Assembly: GCA_016789205.1 (NCBI GenBank)
Contig: JAEURF010000108.1
Span: 1 to 6,184, forward strand
Length of the DNA: 6,184 bases
Source: Anaerolineales bacterium
GTDB lineage: Bacteria > Chloroflexota > Anaerolineae > Anaerolineales > Villigracilaceae
Direction: 5' to 3'
Shown one piece after another: positions 1 through 5,571 of the stretch. Numbering within the stretch: position 1 is the stretch's first letter; each line of letters starts with the position of its first letter. The position numbers and the translations under genes were made by a program. Under the pieces are notes generated by a model that did no database searches, was not told where the DNA came from, and was given only the letters and a program-made list of their open reading frames with translations.

Positions 1-1829
1 CTTTTATCTTTGTACGCTTCAATTTCTTCTTTCGCAAGTTCAATCCCCATCTCACGGTCATCCTTCTCGAAGAATATTGTTCTGGGTAATTTTGTCCAAT
101 CATAGTTCTCAGCCGATGAGATTTCCTTTTGCAGAAATAACTGGGTAGCTATGTTCAATAATTTTTTAGTTATCAATATGAAATCATAATCTTCAGATAG
201 TATCTCTTTGTATGCCTCTGCAATAGAGGTATGGCGAATGATGATGTATTTTCCGGCGATGATTTCTTTGCCAAGTGGCTTAATGATTTGATTAGATAAT
301 ACTTCTTCAGAACAACCTAGTGAATTCGCTAAAATTTCTCGCGTTACTAGTTTTATGTTATAGGCATGCAATGCAGATATGTAAGCAATTGCTTCTTGCA
401 GAGTAATTTTGCCATCCACTTTTTTCTCCTCTAAATCCCTTAAGCCGGGCTTTAGATGTTCTTGCATAGTTTTGCCTGTACGAACTTGCAACATCGCTCC
501 TAACAACGAATTATGGGCTTGTTTTTCAGTTTGCGCCCGGGCGAATAATGTCTCTTCTGGATTTTTGTTATCTTTGAGTTTTCCAAGTCCTTTATCTCCA
601 TATTTTCTCCATTTTTCCACTATTCTGTTTGCATCTTCTTTGGTTAATTCCAAATTGTCAATTTGATTAAAATGCACTTTTCTTCCCCATCCATAATCAT
701 CTGCTTCAACTTTTTTCCAATCTAGGTCTTTGGTGGCTAGCAAGAAACGGATATTTTTAATTTGTTTATTCCTCATTTGGGTTGCGATTTCTCTTAATTT
801 TTTCTCTATATGATGTGCATCATCGGTGGCAATAATCCATTCATATTTTGTTTTGGCTAGCTCTTCAATAATTTCGATTGTTATAGGAGTATTGGTCAAC
901 TCATGCCATAAAACATATAATTGCTGATTTTCGGCAAGTGCTTCATAAATTGCTTGTTGTAATATGGTGGACTTTCCTTCACCGCCTAGTCCACGCAATA
1001 AAACTATGTAAGGATAAGTTATATCGTTTCGCGTGATTTCATCTTTTACTTGCATGACAATTTCTCGGCGGGCAATGCTTGGGGATATCGCCTCGCTCCA
1101 GCTTGGGTCACGACCATCAAAAAAAGCAATTGCTTCATTTTCTGGTAGCTCGACATAATATTGTTTCAGATTGTTGTAAGTAATTGGAACCCATCCTGTT
1201 TTGGCAAGATGTAGGTTTTGTAACATTTTTGTGTCATCTTCATATTCGATTTGATTTGGTCTTGTTAAGTTCCCATCTAAAATATCCTGAACAGCTAATG
1301 ATAAATGCTGGCGGATTTTCTTTTGAAATTCTTCAAAGTCTTTATAACGCTCAATCCACTGAGGCTTAATTTTAGGATTGTTCATAAAATCATTTAATTT
1401 TCCAAGTTGTTGAATTTTTTCTAATGTTAAATCTTTCAACAAATCAGGCGGTGGTGCAATGGATTGGTACATCATAATTAATGATGGCTTGCCCTTTTTT
1501 AACCAAGAATCAAAAGCAGTCCACAATTCATGTTCCGTCCCTGAATTTGCTTTGTTCGTGGGTGTTCCAAGTCTTTGCCAAAATATTCCTAAAAAAATAT
1601 CACAGTCAACAATAGAAATTTGGTCATCGATTGCGCCTTGTGGACCTTCAGCATGAAATGTTGGATATGCATCAGTCTCCCACATTAACAAACGAATTGT
1701 TGCGTTTCGTCTCCTCGCAATTGTTCTGTCCAATTCATCTACTAAGCTTTTTACAAACTCTCGTTCATGCTTAACATCCCCTGGCGAACCAAGGAATATT
1801 TGAATCTCTTTAACATCGCTTGGAGACAT
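1..1829 (-). CDS. DUF4062-like domain / STAND P-loop NTPase, partial (C-terminus beyond left edge)
   Basis: The minus-strand frame is open from ATG at 1829 to base 1 (609 codons plus 2 bases, no stop). Residues about 8-125 resemble DUF4062: IFLGSPGDV (11-19), MWET (49-52), then CDIFLGIFWQRLGTPT (76-91), SGTEHEL (96-102) and GKPSLIMMY (113-121). A linker of about 130 residues follows, then a P-loop NTPase: Walker A GLGGEGKST (280-288), Walker B IIATDDAHH (332-340, D336/D337), and a sensor-like strand RFLLATKDLDW (361-371). The part after 390 is helical and may be a winged-helix/helical arm typical of STAND proteins. I see no membrane segment, so it is probably cytosolic. STAND ATPases are signal-activated oligomerising switches and many bacterial ones defend against phage; that role here is inference. 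The start follows a weak SD (GGCAGG, 5 bases upstream) and places the DUF4062 motif at the N-terminus. A non-defence signalling STAND protein is the alternative. Confidence 0.85.
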   Translation of the reverse strand, partial: MSPSDVKEIQIFLGSPGDVKHEREFVKSLVDELDRTIARRRNATIRLLMWETDAYPTFHAEGPQGAIDDQISIVDCDIFLGIFWQRLGTPTNKANSGTEHELWTAFDSWLKKGKPSLIMMYQSIAPPPDLLKDLTLEKIQQLGKLNDFMNNPKIKPQWIERYKDFEEFQKKIRQHLSLAVQDILDGNLTRPNQIEYEDDTKMLQNLHLAKTGWVPITYNNLKQYYVELPENEAIAFFDGRDPSWSEAISPSIARREIVMQVKDEITRNDITYPYIVLLRGLGGEGKSTILQQAIYEALAENQQLYVLWHELTNTPITIEIIEELAKTKYEWIIATDDAHHIEKKLREIATQMRNKQIKNIRFLLATKDLDWKKVEADDYGWGRKVHFNQIDNLELTKEDANRIVEKWRKYGDKGLGKLKDNKNPEETLFARAQTEKQAHNSLLGAMLQVRTGKTMQEHLKPGLRDLEEKKVDGKITLQEAIAYISALHAYNIKLVTREILANSLGCSEEVLSNQIIKPLGKEIIAGKYIIIRHTSIAEAYKEILSEDYDFILITKKLLNIATQLFLQKEISSAENYDWTKLPRTIFFEKDDREMGIELAKEEIEAYKDK

Positions 1830-1860
1830 AGTAACCTGCCTTTGGTTGAATTTTGTTTTA

Positions 1861-1888
1861 ATTATATCTTGCTAATGTTTTTTATCAG
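1861..1888 (-). promoter_or_regulatory. Putative sigma-70-type promoter of the DUF4062-STAND gene
   Basis: On the minus strand there is a perfect -10 TATAAT (1861-1866), a 16-bp spacer and a -35-like CTGATA (1883-1888, 4 of 6 matches to TTGACA). Transcription would start about 25 bases before the ATG at 1829. The -35 overlaps the stop codon of the upstream MFS gene (1885-1887), so the promoter is embedded in the end of that gene. The perfect -10 is suggestive, but the region is AT-rich and a chance match is possible. Confidence 0.45.
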
Positions 1889-3141
1889 ACCCTACTTTTC
1901 CTCGGGTCTTTGACGATGAAGATTAATATCCCAATTGTCACCAATGATAAAACGGTGGAGATTGTAAAGGTTGGGATGAAGCCGCTTGAGTCTACAATCC
2001 AACCACCGATGATAGGCGCAAAAATAGTCGCAGGGGCGGTCAATGTTTGCGACAAGCCGATATAAAGTGGGCGTTCGGCTTCGTTGCTAAAATCAACAGT
2101 CATGGTCATACCAATTGTCCAAATCGAGACGTTTGCCAAGCCTGCCAAGATAAAGATGGGATAAAACCATGCAATTGAGGTCGCTGACCATGCTAGGATT
2201 GAACTTAATAATGCGGCGCTTGCACCAAGGATTAACATATAGCGATGACCAATTTTGTCACCAAGCCAACCCATGCCAATGTTTGCTACGGTTTGTGAAA
2301 TGGTCAATGCGGCGATGAGATAGCCTGAAATGACTTCGGTCATGTTAAATTCTCGTAGAGCATAAATGATGTAAAACGAGAATCCCATCGTAGCAAATTG
2401 TGAGAGAAAACGCACTGTTAGAAACCAGTTGAAATTTTTATCTTTACGAAATATTCTTTTCGCATCGTCCCAGAAATGAGTTTTTTCTTCTGGAATGATT
2501 TTTTCTGTGTCTTCGGGTTCTTTGGTCAATGCAAGCGCACCCCATGATACGGCAAAGAAAATGCTGGCGATGAAGAAACAAGCCGCATAGTCGAAAGGGG
2601 AGGCGAGGTAGTCGAGTAAATATCCAGCCGCAATCGCTGACCCGCTGATGAACAGATTCGCAATCCCGGCTTGCATACCAAAGAATGTGCCGCGTGTTTC
2701 GGTTGGAATGATTTTTGAAATCATGCTAGTCCATGGATTGGCTGTAAAGCCGCCACCGAGTCCTTGCCATATCAGCAAAATAAAACTGATGATGAGGCTG
2801 GTTTGAATTCCGATTTTTGGAATTAATAAGGCGATAATTGCGAAGCCTAAAAATGGTAGGCGTTCGTGAATGGTCATCATCAAGACGGTGCGTTTGTATT
2901 TTCGCAATCTTGATACATGACTTGCAGTAAATAATTGTGGCAATTGCCAGCCGACTGAGTGTATGGCTGGCACGAGCCCGATAAGCAAAGCCGAATCAGT
3001 CATGGTGGAAAAAAATAATGGTAAGACCGCGCTGAAAGATGCAAAGCCAAGTGCCATACCAAATAAACCGCCATCCCAAAGGTTGACGGTGACATTGTGT
3101 TTAAGATTTTGACGGGCTTCTTTTTCTAAAGTTGTGAGCAT
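1885..3141 (-). CDS. Major facilitator superfamily (MFS) transporter, 12 transmembrane helices
   Basis: This complete 418-residue inner-membrane protein has the usual MFS length and layout. Hydrophobic segments fall near residues 24-45, 50-73, 90-110, 113-131, 155-178, 185-206, 240-262, 270-290, 300-320, 325-347, 362-384 and 390-410, with a charged cytosolic loop (about 207-238) between the two six-helix halves. The signature motif A of MFS carriers is clear in loop 8-9 (GWLGDKIGHR, 291-300), whereas the equivalent in loop 2-3 (about 74-84, SRLRKYKR) is degenerate. IIPTETRGTFFG (144-155) is a second family-like loop motif. The substrate cannot be told from sequence; drug efflux or solute transport are both possible. 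The ATG at 3141 has only a distant, weak SD (CAGG about 12 bases upstream), but the next in-frame ATG (residue 29) would cut into helix 1, so 3141 is preferred. It lies 63 bp downstream of the flotillin stop, across a strong hairpin. Confidence 0.9.
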   Translation of the reverse strand: MLTTLEKEARQNLKHNVTVNLWDGGLFGMALGFASFSAVLPLFFSTMTDSALLIGLVPAIHSVGWQLPQLFTASHVSRLRKYKRTVLMMTIHERLPFLGFAIIALLIPKIGIQTSLIISFILLIWQGLGGGFTANPWTSMISKIIPTETRGTFFGMQAGIANLFISGSAIAAGYLLDYLASPFDYAACFFIASIFFAVSWGALALTKEPEDTEKIIPEEKTHFWDDAKRIFRKDKNFNWFLTVRFLSQFATMGFSFYIIYALREFNMTEVISGYLIAALTISQTVANIGMGWLGDKIGHRYMLILGASAALLSSILAWSATSIAWFYPIFILAGLANVSIWTIGMTMTVDFSNEAERPLYIGLSQTLTAPATIFAPIIGGWIVDSSGFIPTFTISTVLSLVTIGILIFIVKDPRKSRV

Positions 3142-3156
3142 AGAGGAATTGTACCT

Positions 3157-3201
3157 GATGAAATAAAAAGTCCGCTTTCATGGCGGACTTTTTATTTCAT
3201 C
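3157..3201 (-). terminator. Intrinsic-terminator-like perfect inverted repeat after the flotillin gene
   Basis: A perfect 19-bp inverted repeat (arms 3157-3175 and 3183-3201, 7-base loop 3176-3182) starts 3 bases after the flotillin stop codon. The core stem is GTCCGC/GCGGAC; outside it the arms are A-rich on one side and T-rich on the other, so transcripts of either strand end in a hairpin followed by five U and a further AU-rich run. This is the form of a bidirectional intrinsic terminator. On the minus strand it would end the nfeD-flotillin transcript. It also lies 15 bases before the MFS start codon, so it could act as an attenuator or 5'-end stabiliser for the MFS message. Confidence 0.8.
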
Positions 3202-3204
3202 TAT

Positions 3205-4812
3205 TTACTTTGATTTACTTTTTGTTTCAGGTGTATCGCTTGGAGTATCAGCTTCCGATGATAGTGAAGTACTTTGCCCTTTTACTTTTCCTAAATATTC
3301 AGGCAATTGCACCCCTGCCATTTCAGAAATATCTTGAAGCGGTGGCAAACTCTTGAACAAGTTAGAAATAAAGTTTGATGTTGACGAACCACCGTTGGCA
3401 CTACTTCCAGAATCCCAAACTGTGATTTTATCAATCTTGAGATTGCTAATCGCTTCTACTTGTTTCGCAACCAACTCTTCCAATTTTTCAATCATTAACA
3501 AAGTGGATGCGGCTTGCGCGTCACCACCAACACTTTCAACTAATTTGCGATACCCGTCTGCTTTGGCTTCTAACAACTTAAGCGTACCTTCTGCTTCCGC
3601 TTTGTATTTTGCAAGGATACCGTCTGCGACACCTTGCGCTTCACGTCGAGTTTTTTCTGCTTCGGCTTCAGCGGCAATTTCAATTTTATTCTTTTCAATT
3701 TCTTGACGGACAACTTCTTCTGCGCGTAAACGTTCTTGTTCAGATTTATATAACGCTTGTTGAATAGCAACTTGCGCCTCATATTTCGCAACTTCAGCCT
3801 GCTGCAACGCGGCGGCGCGTTTTACTTCCAATTCAGCATTGTAATCTGCGATGTTTGCTTTGGATGTATTTTCACCTTTGACTGCATTCGCCTCTTGTTC
3901 TTGCACGAAGATGCGTTGGTCAGCCTCGGCAGTTTTCTTTCCTTTTTCAGAATCTGCATTTGCTTTGGCTCTTTGAATTTCAAGTTCGGCATTGTATTTA
4001 GCAATATCAGCATTAGCATTATTTTCACCTTGTACTGCGGCCGCCTCTTGCTCTTGTACACGCTGACGTTGATTCGCGTCTGCAGTCTTGCGACCAATCT
4101 CGGCTTCTGCCATGGCTTGAGCTACTTTTATTTCTTGCTCACGAATGGCGTTGGCTTCACCAATTGCACCGAGTTTCGATTGTTCAGCAACATCCACTTT
4201 GGCTTGGTTAATGGCTTCAGAAGCGGCTTTCTTACCAATGCTGGAAATGTATTCGGATGCATCAGTAATATCTGTAATGTTGACGTTAATCAATTGTAAA
4301 CCGATTTTATTTAATTCAGGCTCTACATTGCGTCGAATTGCTTCCAAGAAACTTTCGCGGTCTTGGTTAATTTGCTCAATTGTTAATGAGGCGACTGTCA
4401 AACGTAATTGACCAAAGATAATTTCTTTCGCCATTTCTTCAATAGCATTTTGTGGCAAACGTAAAATTCTTTCTGCCGCATTGCTCATAATTTCTTGTGT
4501 TGTACTCACCCCAACAGTAAATGTACTTGGTACATTGATGCGGATATTTTGTAACGAAAGCGCATTTTCAAGCGGAATACTGATTGTGATTGGCGTGAGA
4601 CTCAAATATGCATAATCTTGAATCAGGGGCCAAACAAATGCACCGCCTCCATGAATCGTCTTGCTAGAACGTCCTTTTTCTACACGTCCATAGATAACAA
4701 GCACTTTATCTGATGGACATCTTTTATAGCGACTCGCCATGAACACAATTGTAAAAAAGGCAAGTACTACAAAAGCAACAACTGAAATAATACCAAAACC
4801 TGCTGCGCCCAT
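3205..4812 (-). CDS. Flotillin-like SPFH/band-7 membrane scaffold protein
   Basis: This 535-residue protein has the full flotillin layout. An N-terminal hydrophobic anchor (about 6-27) precedes an SPFH/PHB domain (about 30-190, with ILRLPQNAIEEMAKEII at 116-132 and INVNITDI at 175-182). A long Ala/Glu/Lys/Gln-rich coiled coil follows (about 195-425), then a conserved flotillin end (YRKLVESVGGDAQAASTLL at 421-439, KIDKITVWDSG at 459-469) and a Ser/Thr-rich tail. Flotillins oligomerise into large membrane-bound assemblies that organise functional membrane microdomains. The size is close to that of Bacillus FloT/YuaG-type proteins. The coiled coil holds a 51-residue tandem duplication (listed separately). 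The start is fixed by a strong SD (AAGGAGG, 5-base spacing). It lies 21 bp downstream of the NfeD gene, the classical partner, and ends at a hairpin terminator. I assign the family with confidence, but not a specific orthologue name. Confidence 0.95.
   Translation of the reverse strand: MGAAGFGIISVVAFVVLAFFTIVFMASRYKRCPSDKVLVIYGRVEKGRSSKTIHGGGAFVWPLIQDYAYLSLTPITISIPLENALSLQNIRINVPSTFTVGVSTTQEIMSNAAERILRLPQNAIEEMAKEIIFGQLRLTVASLTIEQINQDRESFLEAIRRNVEPELNKIGLQLINVNITDITDASEYISSIGKKAASEAINQAKVDVAEQSKLGAIGEANAIREQEIKVAQAMAEAEIGRKTADANQRQRVQEQEAAAVQGENNANADIAKYNAELEIQRAKANADSEKGKKTAEADQRIFVQEQEANAVKGENTSKANIADYNAELEVKRAAALQQAEVAKYEAQVAIQQALYKSEQERLRAEEVVRQEIEKNKIEIAAEAEAEKTRREAQGVADGILAKYKAEAEGTLKLLEAKADGYRKLVESVGGDAQAASTLLMIEKLEELVAKQVEAISNLKIDKITVWDSGSSANGGSSTSNFISNLFKSLPPLQDISEMAGVQLPEYLGKVKGQSTSLSSEADTPSDTPETKSKSK
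3790..4095 (-). repeat. 51-codon (153-bp) tandem duplication inside the flotillin coiled coil
   Basis: Residues 240-290 (4095-3943) and 291-341 (3942-3790) of the flotillin align without gaps at 31 of 51 identical residues by my count. Shared anchors are KTA, VQEQEA, GEN and YNAELE. The two DNA copies differ at many third codon positions, so the duplication is old and kept at the protein level. Related short motifs of the form I/V/L-A-x-Y-x-A recur near residues 341 and 400, suggesting that the whole coiled coil grew from smaller helical units. Confidence 0.85.
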
Positions 4813-4817
4813 TACTT

Positions 4818-4824
4818 CCTCCTT
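4818..4824 (-). promoter_or_regulatory. Strong ribosome binding site of the flotillin gene
   Basis: On the minus strand AAGGAGG ends 5 bases before the ATG at 4812. It is a near-perfect anti-Shine-Dalgarno match and settles the flotillin start. It is clearly stronger than the sites of the MFS and STAND genes, consistent with high expression of a scaffold protein within the operon. Confidence 0.85.
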
Positions 4825-4833
4825 AGAAGTTAA

Positions 4834-5412
4834 TCATTTGATTTTTTCTACAACCAATGTATTTCCATCTACACCAACAACACGGATTTTATCTCCCGTG
4901 ATAAGGTCTTGTTTGCTATTTGAAGTCGCATCAAAAATTTTTAACGCGCCTTGAGTCACAATTTGAACTTGTCCTGTGCCGTTTTTCGGAATCTTTAAGT
5001 ACACATTTCCTTCCGCCCCAATTGAATTTTTGATATGTATCGTGCCTTCACTTTGTAATAATTGCATCTTACTAAAGATAAAACTGAGTGCCCCAAATGT
5101 GATTAAACCTGCTACTGTTCCGCCTAATACGCTTATTAAAGAAGGTAGGTTGGCATTCAGAAGGGCTAGCCCAACCAAGCCAAACATCATAAAAAATGCT
5201 GTCAGACCTTGAACCGAAAGTAATTTAAAACTTGCATCACCATCTGCGCTGTGACTATCTGCAACATTTTCATTAGACTCTAAAGCGACATCCAAAGCAT
5301 CGTCACTAAACCCTCCACCAATGAACATCATTAATGTTCTTAAAATGAAGAGTGTTCCACCTGCAATAGCAAAAAACCAGTAAACAGCCTCAAGAATGGG
5401 TAATCCAAACAT
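4834..5412 (-). CDS. NfeD-like membrane protein (YuaF type), partner of flotillin
   Basis: This 192-residue protein matches the short NfeD class that accompanies bacterial flotillins. It has an N-terminal hydrophobic segment (about 5-31), an acidic Ser/Asp-rich loop (about 36-60), two closely spaced hydrophobic segments (about 66-86 and 90-114) and a soluble C-terminal domain (about 120-192). That domain has the beta-strand pattern of an NfeD OB fold, with GAEGNVYLKIPKNGTGQVQI (132-151) and a final strand pair around DKIRVVGVDGNTLVVEKI. It lacks the ClpP-like serine protease domain of long NfeD proteins, as expected for the short class. NfeD proteins are thought to assist flotillin assembly in the membrane. 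It is the first gene of the two-gene operon, with flotillin starting 21 bp after its stop. The ATG at 5412 is preceded by an SD-like AAAGGGA 6 bases upstream and begins directly before the first helix. Confidence 0.9.
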   Translation of the reverse strand: MFGLPILEAVYWFFAIAGGTLFILRTLMMFIGGGFSDDALDVALESNENVADSHSADGDASFKLLSVQGLTAFFMMFGLVGLALLNANLPSLISVLGGTVAGLITFGALSFIFSKMQLLQSEGTIHIKNSIGAEGNVYLKIPKNGTGQVQIVTQGALKIFDATSNSKQDLITGDKIRVVGVDGNTLVVEKIK

Positions 5413-5446
5413 GAAAATTCCCTTTCGCTAAAAACTAACAGATTGA

Positions 5447-5474
5447 ATTATACACACTTATACGGAATTTTAAA
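5447..5474 (-). promoter_or_regulatory. Putative promoter of the nfeD-flotillin operon
   Basis: On the minus strand there is a perfect -10 TATAAT (5447-5452), a 16-bp spacer and a weak -35 TTTAAA (5469-5474, 4 of 6). Transcription would start about 28 bases before the NfeD ATG at 5412. The -10 is convincing and well placed; the weak -35 leaves room for an activator or an alternative sigma factor. Confidence 0.5.
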
Positions 5475-5510
5475 TAAAAAGTTGTTTAAATGGGGAGATG
5501 TGTTTGCCTC

Positions 5511-5539
5511 TTGACAAGATTTAGATAATAGAATATAAA
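5511..5539 (+). promoter_or_regulatory. Near-consensus sigma-70-type promoter of the tetR gene
   Basis: A perfect -35 TTGACA (5511-5516), an exact 17-bp spacer and a -10 TATAAA (5534-5539, 5 of 6) point rightward at the TetR gene. The expected start site, about 5546, falls at the centre of the palindrome 5540-5553. This is the strongest promoter visible in the window and is typical of a gene that is normally held off by its own repressor. Confidence 0.8.
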
Positions 5540-5553
5540 AACGAACGTTCGTT
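5540..5553. promoter_or_regulatory. Perfect 14-bp palindrome, likely TetR-family operator
   Basis: The sequence AACGAACGTTCGTT is its own reverse complement. It begins directly after the -10 element and covers the predicted transcription start of the tetR gene. Size, symmetry and position are those of a TetR-family operator, so autorepression is the likely reading. It is about 65 bp upstream of the -35 of the divergent nfeD promoter, too far for simple promoter blocking on that side. Confidence 0.75.
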
Positions 5554-5562
5554 CATTTTTAA

Positions 5563-5570
5563 GAGGTGAT
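5563..5570 (+). promoter_or_regulatory. Ribosome binding site that decides the tetR start
   Basis: GAGGTGAT matches the complement of the usual 16S rRNA 3' end over eight bases. It overlaps the first of two consecutive in-frame ATG codons (5569 and 5572). The second ATG leaves 5 bases after GAGG, a normal spacing, while the first leaves only 2, so 5572 is the better start. Confidence 0.7.
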
Positions 5571-5571
5571 G

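Larger units (their letters stand above)
5413..5571. other. Divergent intergenic regulatory region between nfeD and tetR
   Basis: These 159 bp hold the leftward nfeD promoter, the rightward tetR promoter and the operator palindrome listed above. The remaining part (about 5475-5510) is AT-rich with a short GGGGAG stretch; I see no further repeat, small gene or RNA structure in it. Confidence 0.7.

Noticed and set aside
409..1656. Short plus-strand open frames (61-85 codons) opposite the STAND gene
   Set aside because: Each is antisense to a frame with clear DUF4062 and P-loop motifs, and none has a good SD or recognisable domain.
1887..1909. Small inverted repeat AGACCC / GGGTCT at the end of the MFS gene as a possible terminator
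   Set aside because: The stem is only 6 bp with an 11-base loop, and on the minus strand it is followed by an A-run, not the U-run needed for intrinsic termination of the MFS transcript.
3102..3182. Mini-ORF of 26 codons starting at the ATG in the hairpin loop and overlapping the MFS start out of frame
   Set aside because: It has no ribosome binding site and its ATG is in the terminator loop; a chance open frame is the simplest explanation.
3570..4097. Minus-strand alternative frames (Lys/Arg-rich, 73 and 91 codons) inside the flotillin gene
   Set aside because: They overlap the flotillin frame fully and mirror the tandem repeat in another frame. The biased composition and lack of SD show them to be by-products.
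3757..4299. Long plus-strand open frame (180 codons) opposite the flotillin coiled coil
   Set aside because: It is a shadow of the Ala/Glu/Lys-rich repeat codons on the minus strand. It encodes a Phe/Cys-rich product with no recognisable domain and has no convincing ribosome site, while the flotillin frame is certain.
4739..5212. Plus-strand open frames of 71 and 78 codons opposite the flotillin start and NfeD gene
   Set aside because: They are antisense to well-supported genes, including across the SD and operon junction, and have no independent coding evidence.
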